A stretch of DNA of 64,000 nt. Source: Ipomoea triloba (taxonomy: Eukaryota; Streptophyta; Magnoliopsida; Solanales; Convolvulaceae). A program made the position numbers and the translations under genes. Shown here piece after piece: positions 24,360-36,267 of the stretch. How positions within the stretch are numbered: the first letter of the stretch is position 1; every line of letters starts with the position of its first letter. Where the stretch lies: NCBI RefSeq assembly GCF_003576645.1, contig NC_044918.1, positions 19,690,020-19,754,019 of the forward strand, written 5' to 3'. The notes beneath the pieces are model-generated. The model did not search any database. It was not told the origin of the DNA and saw only the letters and a program-made list of their open reading frames with translations.

Positions 24360-24665
24360 TTAATATATATTTAATATTTGTCTTGTTTCAATCATCTCAA
24401 TGAGATTTTTTTTTTTTTTTTTGAGAAATGAGATTTTTGAAAATGGTAGAATTTTTTTAATAATACAAATTTTAAACTTTATTGTGAAACAATAGAACAA
24501 TAGAGAGAATATATGGAGAGAAGGGAGATGATCAGATCTTTTATTGACAATTTTAATATGTACATCATGTTGTATATTACAAATGAAATATATGATCTTA
24601 TGTATCGAAAATAAATTTGATCCTTCATATATACAACATAAATGAAGAAGATGAAGATGTGGCAA
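24360..24665. repeat. Dispersed repeat; unoccupied copy of the Helitron target
   Basis: The stretch from about 24480 to 24660 matches the two DNA segments flanking the 10.8-kb Helitron. Shared words are GAACAATAGAGAG with the left flank (43163), TGTACATCA with the sequence ending at 43411, and AAATATATGATC, CTACAACATAAATGAAGAAG-like sequence with the right flank from 54171. In this copy the A and T that flank the Helitron are adjacent (24567/24568). Confidence 0.65.
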
Positions 24666-25894
24666 AGGAAATGTCATATATACAACATAAAATATTGTAC
24701 AAAATTAAATCTTTTAGGTTATATAGATCAAATCCTAGTCATTCACTAATTAGGGGAGAATATATATATATATATATGAGTGATGTTAATTAAAAAAATA
24801 GGGTGACTCACAAGAAAACATTCAATACATACTTATACATACTACGATAGTTTGTTTACACAAACAATATTATAGAAACATGATAGGATATGTACAAACA
24901 TACCTGTAGAATTCCCGTTGATATTGTGTTGCAAAATAATTTAAATTGGTTATTCTTTAATACTAATGGACAATGGCTTAATTAATATATTGGTGTTTTG
25001 GGTAGACTAATGGTGTAGCTAGAATACTAATGGGCAATGACTTAATTAATATATAAAAGTATTTACTCCCTTGTGGTGCCGACTTTAGCACCCAAGGGGG
25101 CCCGGGGTGGAGGGCTAGAAGAGCTACCATAAGTGAACCTAACCAAAATCTTCCATCAACTCACTTCTTTGAAATCCCGAGCAAATCCCGATGTTCTATA
25201 AATAAGAGGAAGATTTTTCAATTTGTAATTCTTGCGCTGTGAGTTGGTCGGTGCATTAGCTCGTCGCCACCTTGTAAGCCTGATCAGCGTGTAATGTACA
25301 TTATACAAAATAATGTACTTTTAGTACTCAAATATTGTATTTTTTTTGAGTACAATATATTTTTAATATACTAAAAGTACATTATTTGCGTATTGAATAT
25401 ACATTATTTAATAGTATACAAAATAATGCACTTTCAATACTTAAATAATGTACTTTCAAATAATATACTTTATGTACATAAATAATGTACTTTTTATATG
25501 TGGTACACACATTTGTGCAAACTATGGTCAATAGAATGAGTGCACTACATATTAGTTGGCTCGATTTTTTATGTTTAATAAAACATTTAATGTAACTTTT
25601 AATTGATATTTATAAATATATAAAATTCAATAACCAATACTAAATTAAACGTTACAAAATTTCATCAAATTTCGTTGTACTGATAAATCATATATAAAAT
25701 GGGATGGAGTCCATGATGTATAATACTAAATAATCAAAGAATCAATAACTCTTTCTTCTAACCTAATATTTAGACAAATAATTTCATGACACCATCAAAT
25801 ATCTTATGCTAATGTTTGACTAACTACAGCTCTATGCTTTTCAAATTACAGTTTTACAGTAAACTAAAGAATGCTTAGTTCCCTCTACAATATC
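24666..25894. other. Intergenic DNA, includes a dispersed AT-rich repeat
   Basis: Positions about 25290-25510 hold a repeat with ACTTTTAGTACTCAAAT, ACATTATTTG and ACTTTATGTACA motifs that recurs at about 55560-55800. A short TA run lies at about 24760-24778. No gene was recognised. Confidence 0.5.
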
Positions 25895-28800
25895 TCAAAT
25901 CAGCCCCCTGTAATGATTATTGCAGGTTTGAACAGGCATGCCAGGACCACAAGAATTAATGGCTGAACCACACAGGTTACAGAAAGGGTTTGTAGCATGT
26001 TGCCGTTGAGGAGACGTCGTCGTCATCATCATCATCATCTGTTGTTGCTGCTGAAACGCGAAAGCGTGTTGTTGGTTGGCCACAGCAGCTGTCTGCACTG
26101 AAGGCGGGGTGCTGGCGACCATGCTCGAGGCGCAGAATGGATGTTCTGGTTGTGGCATCACGAGGGCGGCTTTTTGTGATGGTTCCCATGGATTATAATA
26201 GCTTAAGCTTTGGTTTCTCCTTGTGATTGCGTCGTCATACAGGCTATCGAGTGTAAGTTTGTCCAGTCCTCTGGCCTTTTTCGCCAAAGCAGGAAGTATC
26301 AATACTAAAGTATGAATGCTAATCTTCTATGCTAAAAGGAAACATTAACTAAAAATTTAAGAAATGAAGAAAGAAAATCCAGAAAATACTAATACCAGCT
26401 TGCTAGCAGCCGCGACACTCTCAATGGAGCTGGGAGCTTCTGCAAGTGCCAATTCCCAGCCTGTAGTTCCATTTGCAAGATTTCGACCATTGGGTGTTTG
26501 GTCAGCAGAATCTACACAAAACAGTGCCAATTTTGGAAACTGAAGTCCTAGTAGAAACTGAGCAGACTATAATATATTCAGCAGTATTTGGAAACTGAAG
26601 TCCATTTGTTAATTTTGATCATCTTATGAGATTCTGGTGCAGTTTAAGTCCTAATAGAAATTTACCGGGTGGAACAATCGCTAAAGCAGCAGCATTTTTC
26701 TCGTCCAATTTAGTAACAGCTGGAGCAGGATCTTTCTGAGACTGGGAAAAACAGAAGAAAAAAGAAAAAGGTTAAATGTATGAGAAGGCTTGAAATATTT
26801 AAGAGCATATAAAGGATGCCAGAAACAGTTATTTACGTGGGATAGAGCATACAGTAAGGATTTGTAGGAAACCAAAGAAAACACAAACACATATATGACT
26901 ATATGAGACAGTAATTCATACCAACAGATTAGGTGGTTCTGCCACTAGAGATTTCGTTTTGATATCTTTTGCATTTGGTTCAGGCACAAGTTTTGGTGGA
27001 GGTAGGGGTGGGGATCTCACCTCTGTGACCTCCGGTTTCTTTTTGTAGTCTGTAGCCAAAATCACTTTGGATTTGTTATCAACGGCCTGCTTTGTTTTAG
27101 TTACGAAGTGGTAAGAGAAGTTTAAACAACACAATAAGTAAAGAATTTATATAGGATGTTAGTAAATGAAAGAGGAACAGGTTAGTCAAACAAATATTGT
27201 TAGCAAAGCTTCATTAGACTTTTTAAGTTTTAATGTTTGTGGATATAAACTCCCTTCAAATAAGAGCAGACTTTAAATGAGAGTTTCTTACTGAATCCTT
27301 GCGAAGTGTAGAAAGTCGAGGTGCTTCTTTCACACACTCCTCCATAGTTTGCAGAAATAATGTAGGCGGCTTTGATAATAAAGACAGAAGTGAGATGTGA
27401 GGAGAGAAAATTCATTAAAGTAACCAATATACCATAAATTTTCAGAAAAGAGTTATAGTACCCGTTCAATAGTGATGAATTTTTCTCCCCGACCCACATC
27501 AAGGTTTTTGCATATTTCATAAAACTCTGAGAGCTTCTCTGCCTAACAGCATAGAAATAAATGTTTATTATGAAGATTGTTTGAATGTGGAAGCTCAACT
27601 AAAGGAAAACATCAGAATACCTGCTGACCAGCCTTGCGATATATATCCAGAGCCCTAAGAGCATCTTGCCGTTTCATCTCAAAGAACTGTTAAGTGTCAG
27701 CTTTGGCATTACCATTGCTGTTTATTAAGAAAACCCAAAAAATATTCAGCCATGTATATAATAAAAACTGAGTGTACCTTGTCAACCAAAGTAGCTGTGC
27801 CATCACTTATAGCATTGTAGATTTTTATGCTTTCCAAAGCAACCTATTCCAGAAATATCAGATGATTAGATGCCCCCAAACAATGAAAGTTAATCACTAC
27901 TAATAAACCAATAAGAAAAACCCCAGCTACCATAGATAGCGCTAATTGAATCACATGATTTTGCATAGCTGCCCCTTGCGGCTGCAAAGAAGTTGCATAG
28001 GAGTGTCATCAATAATCAGTCAGAGACATGAAAAAGCTAAGCTCATAGGAGTAAAGATGTTCAGTTTATGACGTTTTTAGGGGTCAAGTGTGTCGTTCAA
28101 ATTCAAGAATGCGACCTTTCAAAGATAATTGGCAAGCCACATTAAAGTGATTAAACTGATGAAAACAGTAAATTACCTGACAACCAATAACACAATGTAG
28201 AAGCTGCTGCAGTGCTGGTAACTGCTCAAGCAACTCTAAAGTGTCCAACTCTTTGGATCTCTTCATTAAATGTAACGAAAAAGTATGCTTAGAGGAAGTA
28301 AATTGAATCTGACTTGAACCAAGAATATTAAACTTCACAAATCAGACTACAAAGTATACACCACAGTAAGTTTATTGCATACGTTTAACAAAATAATACT
28401 GATTCAACTTTTTTCCTCACCGTATGATAAGTCTCCACATCAGATTTCAATATTCGGAAGCATTCCAGCCTCTCTTCCAAATATAATGCATAACTACGAA
28501 CCCAACCAGAGTAATCCCATGCTGAATAATGGAAAAGAACACAATTTAGCATAGAAGAGCCTACACTTACAGAACTTCTGATAATTAGCAAAATTAGTGA
28601 ACCATACCATTAGGACTTGAGTCATCCTTAAAATGAGTCATGTTAAGCATGTAACTCCTGCTCTGTCCATAGTTAATAAGTTCCTCATGGAATGTCAGAT
28701 CCTCCTCTCTCAAAGCACGATGAATAAGAATCAACGTTTTCAGTGCAACCTGTAGATAAAAGTCAGGCAGACAGAAGTTGGAACTTCCCAGGAGCAAATT

Positions 28801-29633
28801 ATCAGTCACTGAGCAGATATCTAAACACTTTGTTTACTTTTCTGTTAACACTAAATACCCATACAGCATATTAGACCCGAGACCTAGAGTAGAAACAGGT
28901 CTTCATTGAAAAACTTCAGACAAAGCAAAACCTACATCACCACCCCTGCCCCCGGTCTCTTCAAAATATAATTTTCCCTAAAATGTTGATATTAGATAAG
29001 GATCATACCGCCCAGTTATGTGTCTTTGACAATCGTCTTTCAAGAGCATGTATGCAGTATGCAACATCATCTCGGTGTCTGGTAGCCAAAATGGCAGCAA
29101 AGACAGCTGAAAAATGCATTGCAAAAACTATATCAAGTTCAATCCAGGACACACACACACACAACATGCCCCTCATATGCACACCTTTAATCTGTTTCTC
29201 ATTTGCTGGCTGTTCAACATGATTTGTTGCCTTAACAATCGCAATATCCAACTCCTGTTGACCATTCATTCATCCAAAAACAAAAAAAATGAATTAGAGA
29301 ATGCATAAAACCACAAGACAATAAAGAAATTAAAACATTGTTTTCTCCCAAAAGGGTGAATCCCTAACACCAAGGGCCCTCACACCTCCGCTCGACAAAA
29401 CATTTGGGAGGATGTAAATCAAGTTGACTTAGTAGACAGGGCCAAATGTAGCCAAATGTAAGTGTGCACAAGGAATCTACCCGGACTACTGAACCAGTTA
29501 GCTAAGCTCGGGCGGACAATTAAAACATTGTATTAACCTTGTAATGGCTGTTTATTTTAGCTACAGTGGCATCGGTGGTATCCTTAAGTGCTCCAAGTGT
29601 TTTTCTCAAGCTTTTCTTCGTCCCTCCTGGCAT
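25895..29633 (-). CDS. ANTH-domain clathrin assembly protein (At5g35200/PICALM-like), 15 exons
   Basis: Minus-strand exons are 29633-29538, 29254-29185, 29106-29009, 28749-28608, 28521-28421, 28260-28177, 27981-27931, 27843-27778, 27686-27621, 27542-27462, 27369-27292, 27086-26922, 26741-26666, 26511-26396 and 26275-25895, giving 556 aa. The ANTH domain covers residues about 1-300: the start [18 protein letters not shown], the lipid-binding KATNHVE segment, and the helices [13 protein letters not shown] and [16 protein letters not shown]. It should bind PIP2 and clathrin and work in clathrin-coated vesicle formation at the plasma membrane. The tail is Pro-rich, then has the plant-conserved [14 protein letters not shown] block (434-447), a Q5M5 run, and an NPF motif (526-528) that could bind EH-domain proteins. 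The last intron acceptor (AAAAG|GCC) has a weak pyrimidine tract but restores the conserved frame. Confidence 0.93.
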
Positions 29634-30100
29634 TCCTCTCTTTTCAAAATTATACCTTCCACAGCTACACCATCACAACAGCCCAAACTTCAGTATTCTG
29701 AAGCCATTTTACTATATATAAGCTTAAAACCGCAGTAACTGTCAAGATCAAACAATTGATGCTATAATTCTCAATCATACTTTCCAATAGAAACGAACTC
29801 TATTTGCGTCAATCGTCAAGAACCCTACCAGCACAAGATCAAGAAAAATGAAGAAATAACAAAAAAATAGGGGTAGGAATAAGTGAAACCAGAAGAGAGT
29901 CGTCTTAAAGCATACCTGGAGTTGATATCCAAGAACAAAATGAAGCGAGAAGAGATGAAGAAAGAACAAAAATAGGGGATCCGTAGGACTATTCGCTATA
30001 GAAGAAAAGCATACAACACAACAATGAATTCAGAATCCATCGGCATCATCTTCCCATTGATTTTCTTTTCTGTTGTACATTTTGTTTATTTTTGGAAATA
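29634..30100 (-). promoter_or_regulatory. Probable leader region of the ANTH gene
   Basis: This DNA lies directly upstream of the ATG at 29633. It holds no conserved coding sequence and may contain an untranslated exon and an intron. It is assigned by position only. Confidence 0.3.
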
Positions 30101-32174
30101 TACAGCTGTTACCTCTATGGCTCTTTGGGCTCTCTCCTGGTTTCCTTAAACGCCATTACTCTCTTTCTCTCTCTCCTTCTCTCTCTCCCTCTCAAAGCAT
30201 TGAAGCAGCGTATTAAAATCACCATATCCTTGCATAAATTGCTCTTCAATGATAATATCATCGTGTTAAATCCATGCAGTGTATTTTACTTTGACTTGGC
30301 ATACATTTTACATTCAAACTTTAACTTCTTTTTTTTTTTTTTTTTTTTAAAGAAAACGTAGCTATTCCATTAATTCATAACATAAAACGTTTACATCAAC
30401 GATCAATGAAATGGTAAACCATTCCTTACAGTCAGACATAGAAACAACTTTTCTAACTATGCTATAGAAAATTTGAATCGCAGACTGTTTCATAACTAGG
30501 AAGTTATGTTCCTTCAAGGAGCTTAAAGTTTCATCAAAGATCTGGGTCTTCGTCATCATTCTTTTTTGCTCGCCTAGGATAAGATCAACACTTGCCGAAA
30601 CCAAACTAAACGATTTATGCTAATGAAAATGAAAAGCCCGTGAAAGTAACGAGAGAAAAAATGCTCGTGAAAGTAAAGAGAGGAAAGCACAATAATAGAG
30701 AAAATAAAAAGTGGGTAAAGTCAAAGTAGGGTTGGGAGTTCAAGACTACCAACACAAACCCAATACTTACCTACTATTATTTTATTCAAAGGGAAAGAAA
30801 ATGGAAGAAGAAGATCTGTGGCGGTGGTCGGAGGCGGACTGAACTGCGACGATGGTCGGAACGAAAGCAAACGTAGAAGGTGACCAAAACCGCCGGCTCA
30901 AAGCTCCATTAGAGCTCCGGCCGGAGGCCGACGGTGGAAGCCGAAGTTGAGCAGCGGTGGAGGCCGGCTCAAACTTAACTATTAAACAAAAAAAATTAAA
31001 ATACATCCCCACTTGTTATCTTATAATACTAGAATCATGCTGCAGCGGCTCAATTATCATTTATGCATATTGTTTGGATGTTGCCTAAGTGGCTAAGGTA
31101 GCATTTGTCATTTACTTGTTTGGTATTAAAATTTTTATTTTTTCATAGAGTAAATCTTCTGTGAGCCGTATAATACATTTTATGAGTTCATAGAATGCTA
31201 TTTGCATTGTAATGCTATTTTTCACTACAAAAATAGTCTTAATATTCACGACATGTATGTCATTAATATATTAGATTTATTTCTATATTTGATTATATTG
31301 TGGTCACTGGTCCCTCGTGCTTTTATTTCTTGTGACAAAGAGGTCCTTTTGTCACTGAAATTTTTAATTTGCTTCTTGTAACAATATTTTTGTCAATCAA
31401 AACATTGACTAATTAATTAGTGTCTTCAAAGATGAAATATAGTTGCGACAAAATATATTATAGTCACCCATATTTATATTTTTATGACAAAAGAGTTAGT
31501 GCCATTTTTTTTAAAATATTTGTAAAATAAATTATTCATTAATAAATGTCCAAAATATTCAATGTATTCTAAATGCCATATGCCATCCCGAAAATAAAGC
31601 CACCATTATAGTCACTACTATTCACAATTTTTGTGGGAAATAAATTAATTGTCATTATTTTGTAGATGGAATACTTGCAACGACTTAATTTTGTGATTGA
31701 TAGTGATATATTGATAATTATGATGATTTAATATGTTGTTATTCGTAAGCTTTTTTCAGTCGGCACCTCAGCAGTTTGGCTACCAAAACATACTTGAAGT
31801 GCACCTGAGCCTCTGTAAGACTGTAACTACTTCTTCCTCTACTACCACAAAACCATCTTCCTCTTCTTCTTCTTTACCTTTTCAGAGGATTTCACTCAAG
31901 AAAACAAAAGCTTGTCACAAGAAAGAACTAGAATTTACTCAACTTGTATATTTTATCTTTGGGGTTAGTAATCCATTCTTATAAAAAGGGCATTCAATGT
32001 AACCTATTTCAATTCAGAAATCAAGAAAACAGTAAGACAAACTTTTTTACAATGGATGCCAGCCAAGTTGCCAACTAGTTGAAGAGTACAATGGAGATTA
32101 GTTGCAGCAAAATTCCAGTCAAACAGGCAAACACCAGATGACCAAGAATGTCTTATCTGTCCTACCATGCAGAA
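30101..32174. other. Intergenic DNA without a recognised gene
   Basis: A CT-rich microsatellite lies at about 30159-30194 and a T-run at about 30331-30349. A GC-rich patch at 30820-30965 gives a short minus-strand frame (30782-31012) that resembles no known family. About 31740-31980 (+) holds an 83-aa Ser/Thr-rich frame, also not recognised. CACTACAAAAAT at about 31222 resembles a transposon end, but no partner was established. Confidence 0.45.
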
Positions 32175-35100
32175 TCAGCGCCTTCTAAAAGGCGAAACGC
32201 AAGTCCTAAATCTTGTCGTAAAGAATTCATAAAGCAGCATGGAATGATAAGGACTGCAGTATAGGTAAGCAACAACACTCAGAAATGCCACAATGTATGA
32301 TCCAAGAAAGCTCCATTGAAACTCAACTATGAATGAATCATTTGTTCCTTCATCATATAGTTCAGGTAATTTGGTATTTTTCGTACCACAATCAGGTAGC
32401 GGCATTCCACAAAGAAATTCATTACCTTCATAGCTCTGCTTCTCAAATGTAGCAAACTGACCAACCATGGCTGGTGTCCTACCTGATAAGTTATTGTAAG
32501 CCACTGAGAAAACTGACAGAAAGTTCAAAGCTATCAGTTCAGATGGGATTTCACCAGTGAGCCTGTTGTAGGACAGATCCATGCTTTCTATTTCTTTCAA
32601 CATGGATAGTGTTTTAGGAATAGATCCATCAAAATAATTGTGTGACAGGTTTAAAGAGTGAATGTCACTGAGATAACCAATACAGGGAGGGATTGGACCT
32701 ATGAATTTATTATGAGATAGATCAATTCCAGATATGAAATATAAAATACTGTAAGAAAAATCTTCATACCTACTCTTAGTTAAAAATTGCACATTTTCCG
32801 AAACACTTATACTCACATGTGTTGCCATAGGATAATCCAACACACCAAACAGACCCACATATTCATATGCCACTATCCTTGGCATTGACCACCCAAATAT
32901 GTTGGAAGAAAAGGTTCCGTCAATAGGAAGTGGCTTTTTCTCCCCAAAGGGCATGCTACACAAGCAAAGAGGTATCTTTCCAGAAAGATTGTTGAATGAA
33001 AGGTCTAGTATGCTGGTGTTTTTGAGCTGACACAATTCAGCAGGGATCGGGCTATGGAGACTATTTCCCTTTAACAGAAGAGTCCTTAAATTTGTGAGTG
33101 AGCTTAGCCAGCTAGGAATTCTGCCCGACAATTTGTTATATCTAACATCCAAAGATATAAGAGAAGATAATCTGGAAATAAAACTTGGCAGAGGTCCATC
33201 AAGTTCATTGTCTGCAAGATGTAAATATGCCAAGGATGAAAGGTTAACACCAGGTGGTATTTGATGAAGATAGTTCCCAGAAAGGTAAAGCAATTTTAAC
33301 TGTTGTAATCCAGAGAAACTTAATGGGATTGATCCATGTAATGAATTCTCAGCCAAGACAAGGTACTCCAATGATGACAAGTTTCCAATCCAATCTGGAA
33401 TTTTTCCTGAGATCAAATTACTCTTTAGAGACAGTATCTCTAGCTGAGAGCTGTTCATAATTCCATCTGAGAGTTTCCCTGAGAACAAGTTATTATCCAT
33501 AAATAAATGATGAAGATTGGTGAGATTCCACTCTGATTTGAATAAATTCCCCTCAAAAGCATTATTTGAAAGCTTCAAAAATCTCAACGAGATGCACCCC
33601 ATTATCAAATTTACTGGTAGCTCTCCAGAAAAATTGTTGTTGGATAGATCCAGATAGTACAAATTTCTCATATCACCCATTGATGGAGGAATTGTACCTT
33701 GAAATGCATTCTCAGATAATCGCAAATAGACCAGGTTAGAAAAAATAAAACCCATAAGAGGCGGAAGCTCTCCATAGATTTCATTCATGGACACATCGAA
33801 CCAATACAGGTTTCCAAACCAATGGTCAGAATTCATAACAAATGAGCCCGTAAAGAAGTTTCCTCCGAGGGAAAGGAATTGTAGTCCAGAATTATTCTTG
33901 AGCAACCATGTAGGAATTCTCCCAGTTATACTGTTGTTACTGAGTTCTAAGAGTCTGAGGTTCCCTTGTGTCAAAATGAAACTGGGCATTACCCTACTTG
34001 GTTCATTGAGCTCACAATTTGATATACGGAGGAAGTTCAATTGAAAGAGCGGTGTCCAAGGTGGATTTTCTGTGTCTATATTCAACATTCTATTGTTGCA
34101 ATGAAGCTCAAAGAATTGAAGCTTAGAGTTGTTAGCAACTGAACTGAATGAGAATGAACCTTCAAAGTGATTATCAGAAAGGGAAACATGTTCAAGGGAT
34201 GAGAGACGGTAGAAAAGAGTTGTAGGAATGGTTCCAGTAAGTCTGTTTGAAGAAAGATCCAGGAACTTTAGGGATGTTAAATTGCTAAAACATAACGGAA
34301 TACTTCCATCAAAGCTATTTGAGTAAAGATCCAACTCTTCAATGTTCCTCAAACCGCAAAATCCTGCACACAAAACATTACATAATGAAGTGGAAGACAA
34401 TGAATCATCTTATTCCATACAATTTAGTAAGTCAACTGAAGGTAAAGAAAAATGGAAGAAACATATATAGATGTTATGCACCATATTTGGTTATACTCAA
34501 TCTAAGAAATAATTCCATAAGTCCTACTCTTCAGAATTTAGATGTATAGTACCTTCCTCCGGTAAAGGGCCATTTAATTCATTGTTTGCCAATGACAAAG
34601 ATTTCAAGGAGGTGAAGGTCCCAATGGATGGTGGTAGATTGCCCCTGATTTGATTATTCCTGAAGACTAATATTTGCAGACTGCGTAAAGTAGTTAACTC
34701 TGCAAAACACAGAAATAAAACTGAGTAGTTGGCAAGAAAAAATAAGTTCAAACAGTAGCAGTAAAGAAATCGAGCTTACTGTTAAAATCTGATAAATTTT
34801 TTAGATAATTGCTTGCAAGGTTAAGATAATTCAGGGACAGTAGTGCGCCCAAGGATGGAATTTCAGTGAGTTGGTTTTGAGCCAATGTCAACAGCTGTAG
34901 CTTCTTTAACTTTAGTTCTCCTTTCAAACCTGCATTGATTGTAAGATTATAAAGCTTGTACAGCATTTCCCAAGCCTGAATTGAAATATAGTGAGAGAGC
35001 TAAGTAGGATTCGCCTTGTATGGTATTATTCTCCAAACCTAGCCCCTGCAATTCCTGAAAGGGAAGAAACAAAGAGGCATCAAGGAAGAAGTCAAATTCT

Positions 35101-35369
35101 CCAAGCTTCAGCTCCCTTATATCATGGAGATGAAGCTTAGTGACTCGCCCTGTCAAGTTATCGCATTCAACCCTTTCCCACTTGCAGCAGTCTACCCCTT
35201 CATCGTCCCAGAAGGAGAGAGCAGATCCGTTCGGATAGTTGAATGCATCTTTGATTTTCAAAAGCGCAACTCTCTCTTCATCCAAGCAGCTAAAGCTTCC
35301 ATAATCTTCAAGCCCTACCAGCAAGAAACCTAACAGCGTCCACAAATGGAAGAGGCAAGGATTCTTCAT
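32175..35369 (-). CDS. LRR receptor-like protein (RLP), copy 1
   Basis: Exons are 35369-35015, 34929-34780, 34699-34553 and 34363-32175, with phases 1-1-1, giving 946 aa. Order: a signal peptide (about 1-27), a paired-cysteine N-cap with CLDEERVALLKIKDAF and DCCKWERVECD, more than 20 extracellular plant-type LRRs (LxxLxLSxNxxxGxIP), a non-LRR island, terminal LRRs (ISGIDLSHNKFIGPIP), a C-cap with CGMPLPDCG, one transmembrane helix (FLGSYIVAFLSVVAYLY) and a short basic tail ending FRRR. There is no kinase domain, so it would signal through a partner kinase, as plant RLPs do with SOBIR1/BAK1-type kinases (family knowledge). Ligand unknown. Intron 1 has GC in place of the GT donor found in the paralogue at 38356-41504, which may reduce correct splicing. 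The large last exon has exactly the same length (2189 nt) in both genes. Confidence 0.85.
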
Positions 35370-36258
35370 AGCTTAATTAAATGTAAAATGTGTGTACTAC
35401 TCTACAATTTTGATTATAAAGCTAGTATATAACATAAGTTCATCAATCTGGCATTACCTTCTTAACTCAGAAACTCCAAACAAAGCCATACAGAGTAGAC
35501 GGCGGCACTGACCTTTTCTCAAGCATCTTATGCGCAACATTTTAGTGCTTCATCCATAGACATGAGCGGCTGCATGCTTTACTACAATGATCCTAACACA
35601 CAAAAAAACTAAGATCATTAGATTCCACCTGCTGAATCTTAGCGATACAATTTGACGAAGGATTCCAATACCGTCCTCCGTCTATTTGGACGTTTGCTTG
35701 CCGTGATTTCCGAGGATATATATGTAATTTCACAACCCTTTCCCGCGCTATTCCCTTCACCTGTTCGCTAAGTATAGTCAGAAATCAAAATTTCCAAAAT
35801 TAGAAAACTCGTTTAGACGTTTGAAAATTGTTTTATGTTCTCTCTTCTCTTATGTTTAGAAAATTTTACTAACATTCATTTTTTAAAATTTATTTTTTTA
35901 GATTAAGATTATAAAATTAACACAAATTTAATTTCGATTGATTTTTAGACTTTATATTTAAAATATTTTTAAATATGTTTGGTTTAAATGGAATAAATAT
36001 AATATTTACTTTTAAGTCTAATTTAATTTAAAATATTAAACAACGTCGGTCCGTGAATTGAACTAACGTTGTTTAATTTTTCTAAATAGTAGATGTCAAT
36101 TCTTTTCAAGAACTGACGTCATTGTTATTAAATTTAATTTAAAATATTAAATGACGTCAGTTCATAATTCAACCCGACGTTTATTTAAACCCAAAAAAAA
36201 AAGAAACAATAGATGCCGGTTCTTTCAAAGAATTACAAATTGTTAATTTTTTTTATAG
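35370..36258. other. RLP1 upstream DNA and intergenic repeat
   Basis: About 35370-35560 is the presumed promoter and leader of RLP1, and an almost identical stretch lies at 42545-42735. About 36040-36240 contains repeated GACGTCAGTTC / AACTGACGTCATT motifs in both orientations, resembling internal repeats of a DNA transposon remnant. No gene was found. Confidence 0.5.
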
Positions 36259-36267
36259 TTTATTTAT

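Noticed and set aside
30782..31012. Short GC-rich minus-strand frame
   Set aside because: Low-complexity Ser/Arg composition, no conserved motif, no splice context.
31733..31984. 83-aa plus-strand frame with a Ser/Thr-rich stretch
   Set aside because: Could be an exon fragment, but no family match or flanking exons could be supported.
32175..35369. Receptor kinase instead of receptor-like protein
   Set aside because: The frame ends about 20-30 residues after the transmembrane helix, and no kinase domain follows on this strand.
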